Assembly (NCBI RefSeq): GCF_009760925.1
Contig: NZ_VRLV01000001.1
Location: 1,116,001 to 1,180,000 of the forward strand
Origin: Nonomuraea typhae
Lineage (GTDB): Bacteria; Actinomycetota; Actinomycetes; Streptosporangiales; Streptosporangiaceae
DNA length: 64,000 nt
Direction: 5' to 3'
Below the pieces are notes generated by a model. The model saw nothing but the letters and a program-made list of their open reading frames with translations. It was not told the origin of the DNA and did not search any database. This document shows positions 34,333 to 42,533 of this stretch, in pieces (positions within the stretch are counted from its first letter, which is position 1; every line of letters starts with the position of its first letter). The position numbers and the translations under genes were made by a program.

Positions 34333-36869
34333 TCGATCTCGACGACCTCATGGACGAAGCCGCCGACCTGCCCTACGGCGAGGCCAAGACCCTGCTGCTG
34401 GAGCAGGCGTTGCGGCAGGCGGAGACGGGCGGCGACCGCGGCCAGGTCCTCACCGTGCGCATGGAGCTGACCGAGGCGTACCAGTTCGGCTCCGAGCCGG
34501 CCAAGTCGTTCGCCACGTTCTCCCGCTGCGTGGCCGACTACGACGCCGACCCCGGGTTGTTCGACGACTGGCAGACCCACACGCTGCTGTGGCAGTACAA
34601 GTGGATCGTCGACTCCATGCGCGACTTCCCGCAGATCCCGCTCAGCCGCGCCCACGACGCGCTGGCCGAGATGGAGCGCCGCTACCGCGCGGCCGGCGTC
34701 GGCCTGCACGCCGTCCACGCCCAGCGCTGCGCGGTCGCCGAGCACGTGGGCGACCGCGCCGCCGCCGAGGAGCACTTCCACCGCTGGAGCACCACGCCCC
34801 GCGACGAGATGTCCGACTGCGAGGGCTGCGACCCCGACGGCAAGGTCGTCCACCTGGCCTGGACGGGCCGCGACGAGGAGGCCGTCGAGCTGGCCGCGCC
34901 CGTCGTCGCCGGGCACCTGACCTGCGAGAACCAGCCGCAGAGCATCCTGAGCTGCCTGCTGCTGCCGTACGTGCGCACCGGTCGGCACGCCGAGGCCGCC
35001 CAGGCCCACCTGAAGGCGTACCGCCTCATCCAGGCGCTGCCGCACTACACCAGCGACCTGGACCTCCACCTGGAGTTCCTGGCCAGGACCGGCAACGAGC
35101 ACCGCGGCCTGGAGATCCTGCAGCGTGAGCTGCCGCGCCTGGAGGAGCGGGCCGCGCCGCACACGCTGATGACGTTCCTGAGCGCCGCCGGGCTGCTGCT
35201 GCGCCGCCTGGAGGAGACGGGCCACGGCGGCCTGCCCGTCGGGCAGACCACGGTCGCCGCCCTGCGCGACGACACCACCCGGCGGGCGCGCGAGCTGGCC
35301 GCCGCCTTCGACGCCCGCAACGGCACCGGCGAGCAGAGCGCCCGCGTGGAGGCCAGGCTGGCCGCCGAGCCGCTGGCCGAGCACCTGCCGCTGGTCCCGC
35401 ACGCCCGCCGTACCACCCTCCCCGGTACGGCCCGGCCGCCCGCGCAGGCGGCGCCGCACGAGACGCCCGAGCAGCTGCTGGACACGGCCGAGGACGCCTG
35501 GCGGCGCGGTGAGCACGCGGCGGCCCTGGCCGCGTGGGAGCGCTACGACGAGGCGGGCGGCGAGCCGGGCGGCCGCAGGACCGACGGGCACGGGCTGGCC
35601 GCGGCGGCCCAGGGCGACCTGGAGACGGCGGCCAAGCACTGGGAGCACGCGGCCGAGCTGCACCGGCGGGCCGGTGACGAGTCCCGGCGGCAGGCGTCCC
35701 GCGGGCGGGCCGCGATGGCCGGGCCGGACGGGCTGGCGGTCGTCGAGGAGACCTCGCGCTACCTCCTCGCCCACGGCGCCCCCGGCCAGCGCCCGGCCGC
35801 GCTGTCGCGGCTGGCGCAGGCGTACGTGACGGCCGGGCGCCGGCAGGAGGCGCTCGACCTGCTGGCCGGCGCCGAGGACGGGATGCTGCTGTTCCTGCGC
35901 GCCCGGATGGAGGACCCGGTCACGGCCGCCGCGACGCTGCCGCTCGCGCGCGCGGCGCTGCGCGCGGAAGGCGTCCACGTCCAGCTCGCCGACGCCGCGC
36001 TGGCGCACGGCGAGCTGCTGCGCCGCCTGGCGGCCGACGGCCTGGCCGAACCGGACCCGGAGGAGGTGACGGGCGCCTACGCCGAGGCGGCCGCGGTCAC
36101 CGCCAACCCCGAGCAGCGGGCCGTGGCCCTGGCCGTGCGGGGCGAGCTGCTGGTCGCCGCCGGGCGCGAGGAGGAGGCCGCCGAGGACCTCATCGAGGCG
36201 GTCGCCCTGTTCACCGCGCTGAGCAGCACGGGCAACGCCGCCCTGGCCCGGGTGGACCTGGCCGCCGCCTATCTGGCCACGGACCGGCCGGTCGAGGCGG
36301 CCATCACCGCCGAGGAGGCGCTCGGCCTGCTCGACCCGGACGACTACGACAACCGGGTCAACGTCCAGTGGCTGCGGGCCTGCGCCCGGCGTGCGCTCGG
36401 CGAGATGGAGGCGGCACTGGCCGACTTCACCGAGCTGGCCGGGCGCTACGCCGAGCCGCTGCGCGTCGCCCGCGCGCGGGAGTCGGCCGCCGTCATCCTG
36501 TCCGACCTGGATCGCGACGACGAGGCCGCGGCCGGCTTCCGCGACGCCGTCGAGGCATACCTGGCCGCCGGCGCCCGGGACGAGGCGGGCGCGGCGATGC
36601 GCCGGCAGCTGTCGGCGCTGCACTGGTCGGGCAAGACGGCGGCGGCGCTGGAGGCGGTCGAGCCGGTCAGGGAGTTCCTGCGCACGCTCGACGGCCCGGA
36701 CGCCCCCTTCGAACGGGCCGCGCTCGACTACGACGAGGCCAGGATGCTGCTGTCGCAGGAGCGCGGGGAGGAGGCCGCCGAGCGGGCCGGGCAGGCGGCC
36801 GCCGCCTTCACCGCGCTCGGCCTTCCCGACCTGGCCGAGGCGGCCACCGACCTGCTCGGCTACATCTGA
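34329..36869 (+). CDS. large TPR protein coupled to the HSP90-like chaperone
   Basis: An 846-residue helical repeat protein. Residues 1-360 are paralogous to the 26959-28044 product and keep Cys134, His139, Cys164, Cys167 (SDCEGCD) and Cys199. A Pro-rich linker (about 355-380) leads into a C-terminal 460-residue array of TPR-like hairpins. No enzymatic motif is seen. Coupling to an HSP90-like ATPase suggests a co-chaperone or client adaptor, in analogy to eukaryotic HSP90-TPR pairs; this is inference. Convergent 10-nt overlap with the MFS gene. Confidence 0.85.
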   Translation: MIDLDDLMDEAADLPYGEAKTLLLEQALRQAETGGDRGQVLTVRMELTEAYQFGSEPAKSFATFSRCVADYDADPGLFDDWQTHTLLWQYKWIVDSMRDFPQIPLSRAHDALAEMERRYRAAGVGLHAVHAQRCAVAEHVGDRAAAEEHFHRWSTTPRDEMSDCEGCDPDGKVVHLAWTGRDEEAVELAAPVVAGHLTCENQPQSILSCLLLPYVRTGRHAEAAQAHLKAYRLIQALPHYTSDLDLHLEFLARTGNEHRGLEILQRELPRLEERAAPHTLMTFLSAAGLLLRRLEETGHGGLPVGQTTVAALRDDTTRRARELAAAFDARNGTGEQSARVEARLAAEPLAEHLPLVPHARRTTLPGTARPPAQAAPHETPEQLLDTAEDAWRRGEHAAALAAWERYDEAGGEPGGRRTDGHGLAAAAQGDLETAAKHWEHAAELHRRAGDESRRQASRGRAAMAGPDGLAVVEETSRYLLAHGAPGQRPAALSRLAQAYVTAGRRQEALDLLAGAEDGMLLFLRARMEDPVTAAATLPLARAALRAEGVHVQLADAALAHGELLRRLAADGLAEPDPEEVTGAYAEAAAVTANPEQRAVALAVRGELLVAAGREEEAAEDLIEAVALFTALSSTGNAALARVDLAAAYLATDRPVEAAITAEEALGLLDPDDYDNRVNVQWLRACARRALGEMEAALADFTELAGRYAEPLRVARARESAAVILSDLDRDDEAAAGFRDAVEAYLAAGARDEAGAAMRRQLSALHWSGKTAAALEAVEPVREFLRTLDGPDAPFERAALDYDEARMLLSQERGEEAAERAGQAAAAFTALGLPDLAEAATDLLGYI

Positions 36870-38284
36870 CCCTTCGCGGGACTCGGCCGGGCGGCGGGCT
36901 CGTCCGCCGCCAGGACGTTCTGCCGGATCGACACGACGGTGATCAGCGCGGCCACGCCCATCATGACCGCGCTGATCAGCATCGCCTTCTCGAACCCGGC
37001 GTCGAAGAGCGCCTTGTCCTTGAACGCGTTCCCGACCAGCCCCACCGCGGGCGGGATCGCGGCCACCGCGAACAGGCTGCCGGTCCTGGCCACCGCGTTG
37101 TTCACGCCGCTGGCCGTACCGGCATAGCGCTCGTCCGCGGTGGCCAGCACGGTCGCGGTCAGCGGCGCCACGGCGGCCGACAGGCCCAGGCCGAAGACGG
37201 ACACGGCCGGGATGACGTGCAGCCAGTAGGAGGAGCCCTCGCCGATCGTGGCCATCCACAGGAAGCCGGCGCCGGACACCAGGATGCCGATCGTGATCGG
37301 CCAGCGCGGCCCCACGCGCTTGGCCACCTCGCCGGCCCGCGCCGACAGCAGCATCATGAGGATCGTCGCCGGCAGCATCGCCGACCCGGCCGCGATCTCG
37401 TTGAAGCCGGAGACGACCTGGAGCTGCACCACCAGCAGGAAGAAGACCACGCCCATCGCCGCGTACATGATCAGCGTGACCACGTTGATCGCGGTGAACA
37501 CGTGGTTGCGGAAGATCCCCACGGGCACGAGTGCCTGCGGCGAGCGCCGTACCTCGACCCAGACGAACGCGGCGCCCAGCACGAGACCGGCGATCAGCGG
37601 GATCGGCATGCCCGTCTCGATCAGCCCGTAGGTGATGCCGGCCAGCGCGAGCGCCGCCAGCACGGAGCCGAGCACGTCGAAGCGGCCCGCCGCCTGCTCG
37701 TCGCGGGTCTCGGGCACGTGCCGCAGCGTCACCAGCACCACCAGCGCGGCGAAGGGCAGGTTGATGAGGAAGGCCCAGCGCCAGCCGGCCGTCTGGATCA
37801 GGAAGCCGCCCAGCAGCGGGCCGATCGCGCTGGCCACGCCGCCCAGCCCCGACCAGGCGCCGACCGCGCGGGGCCGGTCGCCGCGGACGAACGACGCCTG
37901 GATGATCGCCAGTGAGCCGGGGGTGAGCAGGGCGCCGCCGACACCCTGCAGGGCACGGGCGGCGATGAGAACCTCGATGTTGGGCGCCAGCCCGCACAGG
38001 GCGGAGGCCAGCGCGAACCAGACCGTGCCGATGAGGAAGACCTTGCGCCTGCCGTAGCGGTCCCCGAGGGAGCCGCCGAGCAGGATCAGGCCGGCCAGCG
38101 TGAGCGTGTAGGCGTTGATCGTCCACTGGAGACCGGCCATGTCGGCCTTCAACTCGTCGCCCAGGCGGGGGAGGGCGACGTTGACCACGGTGCTGTCGAG
38201 CATGGCCAGCCCCGAGCCGAGCACGGTCGCCGCGAGGATCCACCTGCCTTGAGCGGACTTGAGAGTGATAAGGCCGTTGTCCAT
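36860..38284 (-). CDS. MFS drug exporter, DHA2 (EmrB/QacA) family
   Basis: A 474-residue MFS protein with 14 predicted membrane segments. It shows motif D1 (LDSTVVNVALP), motif A (GSLGDRYGRRKVF), and motif C-like SAIGPLLGGFLI, all typical of proton-driven multidrug exporters of the 14-TM family. The ATG at 38284 is chosen (start of MDNGLITLKS); the region upstream belongs to the divergent promoter. CAAGAT lies 7 nt upstream, a possible leaderless -10. No dedicated regulator adjoins. Confidence 0.9.
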   Translation of the reverse strand: MDNGLITLKSAQGRWILAATVLGSGLAMLDSTVVNVALPRLGDELKADMAGLQWTINAYTLTLAGLILLGGSLGDRYGRRKVFLIGTVWFALASALCGLAPNIEVLIAARALQGVGGALLTPGSLAIIQASFVRGDRPRAVGAWSGLGGVASAIGPLLGGFLIQTAGWRWAFLINLPFAALVVLVTLRHVPETRDEQAAGRFDVLGSVLAALALAGITYGLIETGMPIPLIAGLVLGAAFVWVEVRRSPQALVPVGIFRNHVFTAINVVTLIMYAAMGVVFFLLVVQLQVVSGFNEIAAGSAMLPATILMMLLSARAGEVAKRVGPRWPITIGILVSGAGFLWMATIGEGSSYWLHVIPAVSVFGLGLSAAVAPLTATVLATADERYAGTASGVNNAVARTGSLFAVAAIPPAVGLVGNAFKDKALFDAGFEKAMLISAVMMGVAALITVVSIRQNVLAADEPAARPSPAKGQM

Positions 38285-38345
38285 GTTGCCAATCTTGTCA
38301 TCGGTATCTGGTACACCTGGTCTCCCCCCGCCACGAGGAGATCCG

Positions 38346-39278
38346 TTGTCCATCCACGAGCACCTGACAACCTTCCACGGCCTGCCCGTCCACATGGCGG
38401 GCGATCCCGGCGCGCCGCCGTCCGATCAGGCCGCCTGGGGGATCTCGACCGACTCCCTCGAGGAGTCGGGGCAGAGCTTCCAGAGCGCCCTGGACGAGAC
38501 TCTGTCCCAGCTCGATCCCGGCCGGGTCAAGGCGCTCGTGATCGGCTACTGGGGGCCCGGATGGGAGAACGTGACCTCCAGCGTGGCCGTCTCGGCGCTG
38601 ACCGGCGCCGCCTCGCGGCTGACCGCGCTGGAGGCGATCTTCCTCGGTGACATCACCAGCGAGGAGTCCGAGATCTCCTGGATCGAGCACGGCGACATCA
38701 CGCCGCTGCTGGAGTCCTTCCCGCGGCTGCGGCGGCTGGAGGTGCGCGGAGGCTCCGGGCTGGTGCTGCGGCCGGTCCGGCATGCGGCGCTGGAGGTGCT
38801 GCGCTTCGAGTCCGGCGGGCTGCCCGGCCGCGTCGTGCGGGCCGTCGGGGAGAGCGACCTCCCCGTGCTGCGCACCCTGGAGATGTGGCTCGGCGAGGAG
38901 AACTACGGCGGCGATTCCCGGCCCGAGGACTGGGCGGGCGTCCTGGCCGGGGCCGGGCTGCCCGCGCTGGTCGAGCTCGGGCTGCAGGACAGCCAGATCC
39001 AGGACGACGTGGCCGCCGCCGTGGCGGCCGCGCCGATCGTGGCCCGGCTGGAGGAGCTCAACCTGTCCATGGGCATCCTCACCGACGCCGGCGCCGAGGC
39101 GCTGCTGTCCGGGCAGCCGCTCACCCACCTGCGCAGGCTCGACCTGAGCCACCACTACGTCTCCGAGGCCATGCGCAAGCGCCTCCTCGCCGCCCTCGAC
39201 GGCGTCGAGGTCGATCTCGGCGATCCGCAGGACGGGGACGACGATGACGGCTGGCGGTACATCGCGGTGTCGGAGTGA
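38346..39278 (+). CDS. STM4015-family leucine-rich repeat protein
   Basis: A 310-residue leucine-rich repeat protein without enzyme motifs: repeats such as LPVLRTLEMWLGEENYGG, LPALVELGLQDSQIQDD, LEELNLSMGILTDAGAEALL and LTHLRRLDLSHHYVSEAM. The N-terminus (HEHLTTFHGLPV) is characteristic of the STM4015 family. It begins the five-gene operon. TTG start, supported by GAGGAG 6 nt upstream. Likely a recognition or scaffold subunit; inference only. Confidence 0.85.
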   Translation: MSIHEHLTTFHGLPVHMAGDPGAPPSDQAAWGISTDSLEESGQSFQSALDETLSQLDPGRVKALVIGYWGPGWENVTSSVAVSALTGAASRLTALEAIFLGDITSEESEISWIEHGDITPLLESFPRLRRLEVRGGSGLVLRPVRHAALEVLRFESGGLPGRVVRAVGESDLPVLRTLEMWLGEENYGGDSRPEDWAGVLAGAGLPALVELGLQDSQIQDDVAAAVAAAPIVARLEELNLSMGILTDAGAEALLSGQPLTHLRRLDLSHHYVSEAMRKRLLAALDGVEVDLGDPQDGDDDDGWRYIAVSE

Positions 39279-40414
39279 CGCCGGTGGTCGTGGTCGGCGT
39301 GCCGGGGGATCGGCGGGTGCGGCTGTTCGGCGAGGCGCTGGTCCGGGGCGGCCACGCCGTACCCCTGGTGGTGGCGTGGCGGCAGGTCCTGACCGAGGGG
39401 ATGCCGCCGCTGCCCCCGGGCGCGCTCGTGCGCGTCGAGTCGCCGGGCGAGGACGCCGCGACCGGCGCGCTGCTGCGCGGTCCCGGCCCGGCCACGCGGG
39501 CCGGGGGCGGGCGGGCCTGGTACCTCGCCTTCCTCCGGGCCCTCGACACGGTACGGCGGGCGGTCGCGGCCACCCCCGGGGCCCGGCTGCTGGGGGACGT
39601 GGCGGAGATCGGGGTGCTGTTCGACAAGCGGCGCTGCCACGCGCTCCTGGCCGGGGCCGGGGTGCCCGTTCCCCCCGCCCTGCCGGGGCCCGTGGGCGGC
39701 TACGCCGATCTGCGGGCCGGGATGGCCGCCGCCGGGTGGAACCGCGTGTTCGTCAAGCCCGCCCACGGGTCCTCGGCCTCCGGGGTGCTCGCCTTCCAGG
39801 CGGCGGGGGCGCGGCTCAAGGCGACCACGTCCGTGGAGCTCGACTCCTCCGGGGAACTGCACAACTCGCTGCGGGTGCGCTCCTACACCGGTGAGCGGGA
39901 GGTCGCGGCCATCGTGGACGCGCTGGCCCCCGAGGGGCTGCACGTGGAGCGGTGGTTCCCCAAGGCGTCCCTGGGCGGGCGGGTGGTCGATCTACGGGTC
40001 GTGGTGGTGGGCGGGGTGCCCACCCATGCCGTCGTCCGGTCCTCGGCGAGCCCGATGACGAACCTGCACCTCGGCGGCTCACGCGGCGACCTGGCCGCGT
40101 TCCGCGCCGCGCTGGGCCCGGAGCGCTGGGCGCGGGCGCTGCGCGTGTGCGCCCGCGCGGCCGCGTGCTTTCCCGCCGCCCCCTCCGTCGGAGTCGACCT
40201 CATGGCCGGGAGCGACCTGCGCCGCTTCGCCGTCGCCGAGGTCAACGCCTTCGGCGACCTGCTCCCCGGGCTGACCGGCCTGCCCGGCAGCGGTGCCGAG
40301 GGCCTGGACACCTACGACGCGCAGGTGGCCCGCTTGCCTGGCGCGGAGGTCTCGTGCTCTCCGAATGCGGAGGTCGTGTGCTCTCCGGGTGCGGAGGTCA
40401 TGTGCGGGACATGA
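39275..40414 (+). CDS. STM4014-family ATP-grasp-like protein
   Basis: A 379-residue protein with ATP-grasp features: an N-terminal VVVVGVPGDRRV Rossmann-like part, DKRRCHALLAGAGVPVPP before the central ATP-binding region, the Lys in RVFVKPAHGSSASGV, VERWFPKA, and metal-ligand-like VDLMAGSD and AEVNAFGDLLPG. It could ligate an amine or amino acid to a carboxylate. GTGA overlap with the LRR gene. The last 24 codons are three imperfect 8-residue repeats (GAEVSCSP-like). Confidence 0.82.
   Translation: MTPVVVVGVPGDRRVRLFGEALVRGGHAVPLVVAWRQVLTEGMPPLPPGALVRVESPGEDAATGALLRGPGPATRAGGGRAWYLAFLRALDTVRRAVAATPGARLLGDVAEIGVLFDKRRCHALLAGAGVPVPPALPGPVGGYADLRAGMAAAGWNRVFVKPAHGSSASGVLAFQAAGARLKATTSVELDSSGELHNSLRVRSYTGEREVAAIVDALAPEGLHVERWFPKASLGGRVVDLRVVVVGGVPTHAVVRSSASPMTNLHLGGSRGDLAAFRAALGPERWARALRVCARAAACFPAAPSVGVDLMAGSDLRRFAVAEVNAFGDLLPGLTGLPGSGAEGLDTYDAQVARLPGAEVSCSPNAEVVCSPGAEVMCGT
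40343..40414 (+). repeat. three 24-nt tandem repeats at the end of the STM4014 gene
   Basis: Units at 40343-40366, 40367-40390 and 40391-40414 each begin GCGGAGGTC. The first two differ at a few bases; the third has diverged after position 12 and contains the ATG of the next gene. They encode the C-terminal AEVxCSPx repeats. Confidence 0.85.
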
Positions 40415-41211
40415 ACGCCGTCATCGGCACCCACGACCTGCTGCTCGTCACGCTCGACACCCTGCGCTACGACGTCGCCGAACGCCTGCTGGCCGACGGC
40501 CGCCTGCCCACGCTGGCCCGGTTCCTGCCCGGCGGCGTCTGGGAACGCCGGCACACCCCGGGCAGCTTCACCTACGCCGCCCACGCCGCGATGCTGGCCG
40601 GGTTCCTGCCCACCCCGGCCGCGCCAGGGCCGCACCCGAGGCTGTTCGCCGCCGACTTCCCCGGCAGCGAGACCACCGCCCCCGGCACCTGGCGGTTCGC
40701 CGCCGCCGACCTGCCCACCGGCCTCGCCCGGGCCGGGTACCACACCGTGTGCGTGGGCGGTGTCGGCTTCTTCAACAAGCTCACCCCGCTGGGTACGGCG
40801 CTGCCGTCGTTGTTCGCCGAGTCCCACTGGGAACCCGGCTTCGGCGTCACCGCCCCCGACTCCTTCGAACGGCAGATCGCCTGCGCCCGCGGGGCCGTGG
40901 CCGCCCGGCAGGAGCCCGTCTTCCTCCTGGTCAACGTCTCCGCCCTCCACCAGCCCAACCACTTCTACCTGCCCGGCCGCTCGGGCCACGACGGCTTGGA
41001 CAGCCACGCCGCCGCCCTCGCCTACGTGGACCGGCACATCGGCGAACTGTTCGCCCTGATGAGCGAGCGCCGCCCGTGCCTGGCCATCGTCTGCTCCGAC
41101 CACGGCACCGCCTACGGGGAAGACGGCCACACCGGCCACCGCATCGGCCACGAGGTCGTCTGGACCGTGCCCTACGCCGAGTTCGTGATCCCGAAGGGAG
41201 GCCGGCCGTGA
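40411..41211 (+). CDS. STM4013/SEN3800-family sulfatase-fold hydrolase
   Basis: A 266-residue member of the alkaline phosphatase/sulfatase superfamily: the metal-binding start LLLVTLDTLRYDV, SFTYAAHAAMLAGFLP in the nucleophile region, and CSDHGTAYGEDGHTGH with further metal-ligand Asp/His. It is shorter than true sulfatases. The expected substrate is a phospho- or sulfo-ester, unknown. ATG overlaps the STM4014 stop. Confidence 0.85.
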   Translation: MNAVIGTHDLLLVTLDTLRYDVAERLLADGRLPTLARFLPGGVWERRHTPGSFTYAAHAAMLAGFLPTPAAPGPHPRLFAADFPGSETTAPGTWRFAAADLPTGLARAGYHTVCVGGVGFFNKLTPLGTALPSLFAESHWEPGFGVTAPDSFERQIACARGAVAARQEPVFLLVNVSALHQPNHFYLPGRSGHDGLDSHAAALAYVDRHIGELFALMSERRPCLAIVCSDHGTAYGEDGHTGHRIGHEVVWTVPYAEFVIPKGGRP

Positions 41212-42533
41212 CCGCCGGGCCGTACCAGGGCAAGATGGCCGAGCGCCCGGATGAGGCTCGCGCGGCCGGGCCCTACCAGGGCTACGTCTACGCCTACCCG
41301 CACAAGACGGCCTACCGGCCGCTCGAGGACCGCCCCGCGCTCACCGACGTGTGGTCAGGCGAGCGCACCGGCGCGCTCTTCCTCTACCTCCACATCCCGT
41401 TCTGCGAGATGCGCTGCGGTTTCTGCAACCTGTTCACCCGCACCGGCGCGCCGGAGGAACTCGTCACCGCCTACCTCGACGCCCTGGCCCGCCAGGCCGC
41501 CGCCGCCCGCGAGGCCGTGCCCGGGGCCCGCTTCGCCGCCGCGGCCATCGGCGGCGGCACCCCCACCTACCTGGCGCCCGCCGAGCTGGAACGCCTCTTC
41601 GACCTCGCCGGCCTGCCGCCCGGCATCCCCATCGGCATCGAAACCTCCCCGGCCACCGCCACGCCCGGCCGCCTCGCCGTACTGCGGGAGCGGGGGGTGA
41701 GCCGGATCTCGATCGGGGTGCAGAGCTTCATCGACGCCGAAGCCCGCGCCGCGGTGCGTCCCCAGCGCCGCGCCGAGGTGGAGGCCGCCCTCGCCGCCAT
41801 CCGCGACACCACGACCGCCGCGCTCAACATCGACCTGATCTACGGCATCGACGGCCAGGACGCCGCCTCCTGGCGGTACTCCCTCGACGCCGCCCTGGCC
41901 TGGCGGCCCGAGGAGCTCTACCTCTACCCGCTGTACGTCCGGCCGCTGACCGGCCTCGGCCTGCGCGGCCGCGACCGGGACTGGGACGATCAGCGCCTGA
42001 CCCTGTACCGCCAGGGCCGCGACCACCTGCTGGCCGCCGGGTACGAGCAGGTTTCCATGCGCATGTTCCGCCTGCCGGGGACCGGCGCCGGGACCGAGTA
42101 CCACTGCCAGCGCGACGGCATGCTGGGCCTCGGCTGCGGCGCCCGCTCCTACACCCGTGACCTGCACTACTCCTTCGAGTACGCCGTGGGCGTGCGCCAT
42201 GTGCGGGCGATCATCGACGAGTACGTCGCCACCGCCGACTTCACCCGGGCCAACGTCGGCTTCCGCCTCGACGACGGCGAGCGGCGCCGCCGCCACCTGC
42301 TGCAGTCGCTCCTGCAGGCCGAAGGGCTCGACCGCGCGCTGTACAAGGAGAGCTTCGGCGCCGACGTGCTCGACGACTTCGACCTGTACGGCATGGCCGC
42401 CGCCGGCTGGCTCGAGGACGACGCCGAGACGGTCCGCCTCACCCCGGAGGGCCTGGCCCACTCCGACGCCATCGGGCCCGCGTTGTTCTCCGGCCGGGTC
42501 AGGGAGCTGATGGACGCCTATGACCACCGCTGA
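41208..42533 (+). CDS. STM4012-family radical SAM enzyme (HemN/HemW-like)
   Basis: A 441-residue radical SAM protein. The [4Fe-4S] motif is FCEMRCGFC (Cys66, Cys70, Cys73), followed by the GGGTPTYL segment, the SAM-binding IGIETSPAT, and VSRISIGVQSF, all as in coproporphyrinogen-dehydrogenase-like HemN/HemW proteins. The N-terminal 25 residues contain a repeated AGPYQG. GTG start overlaps the preceding stop; GGGAGG is 6 nt upstream. Confidence 0.9.
   Translation: MTAGPYQGKMAERPDEARAAGPYQGYVYAYPHKTAYRPLEDRPALTDVWSGERTGALFLYLHIPFCEMRCGFCNLFTRTGAPEELVTAYLDALARQAAAAREAVPGARFAAAAIGGGTPTYLAPAELERLFDLAGLPPGIPIGIETSPATATPGRLAVLRERGVSRISIGVQSFIDAEARAAVRPQRRAEVEAALAAIRDTTTAALNIDLIYGIDGQDAASWRYSLDAALAWRPEELYLYPLYVRPLTGLGLRGRDRDWDDQRLTLYRQGRDHLLAAGYEQVSMRMFRLPGTGAGTEYHCQRDGMLGLGCGARSYTRDLHYSFEYAVGVRHVRAIIDEYVATADFTRANVGFRLDDGERRRRHLLQSLLQAEGLDRALYKESFGADVLDDFDLYGMAAAGWLEDDAETVRLTPEGLAHSDAIGPALFSGRVRELMDAYDHR

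Noticed and set aside
34020..38243. A 1407-codon minus-strand frame over the HSP90, TPR and MFS genes
   Set aside because: It runs antisense to the HSP90-like and TPR genes and out of frame with the MFS gene; product is Arg/Gly-rich low-complexity sequence.
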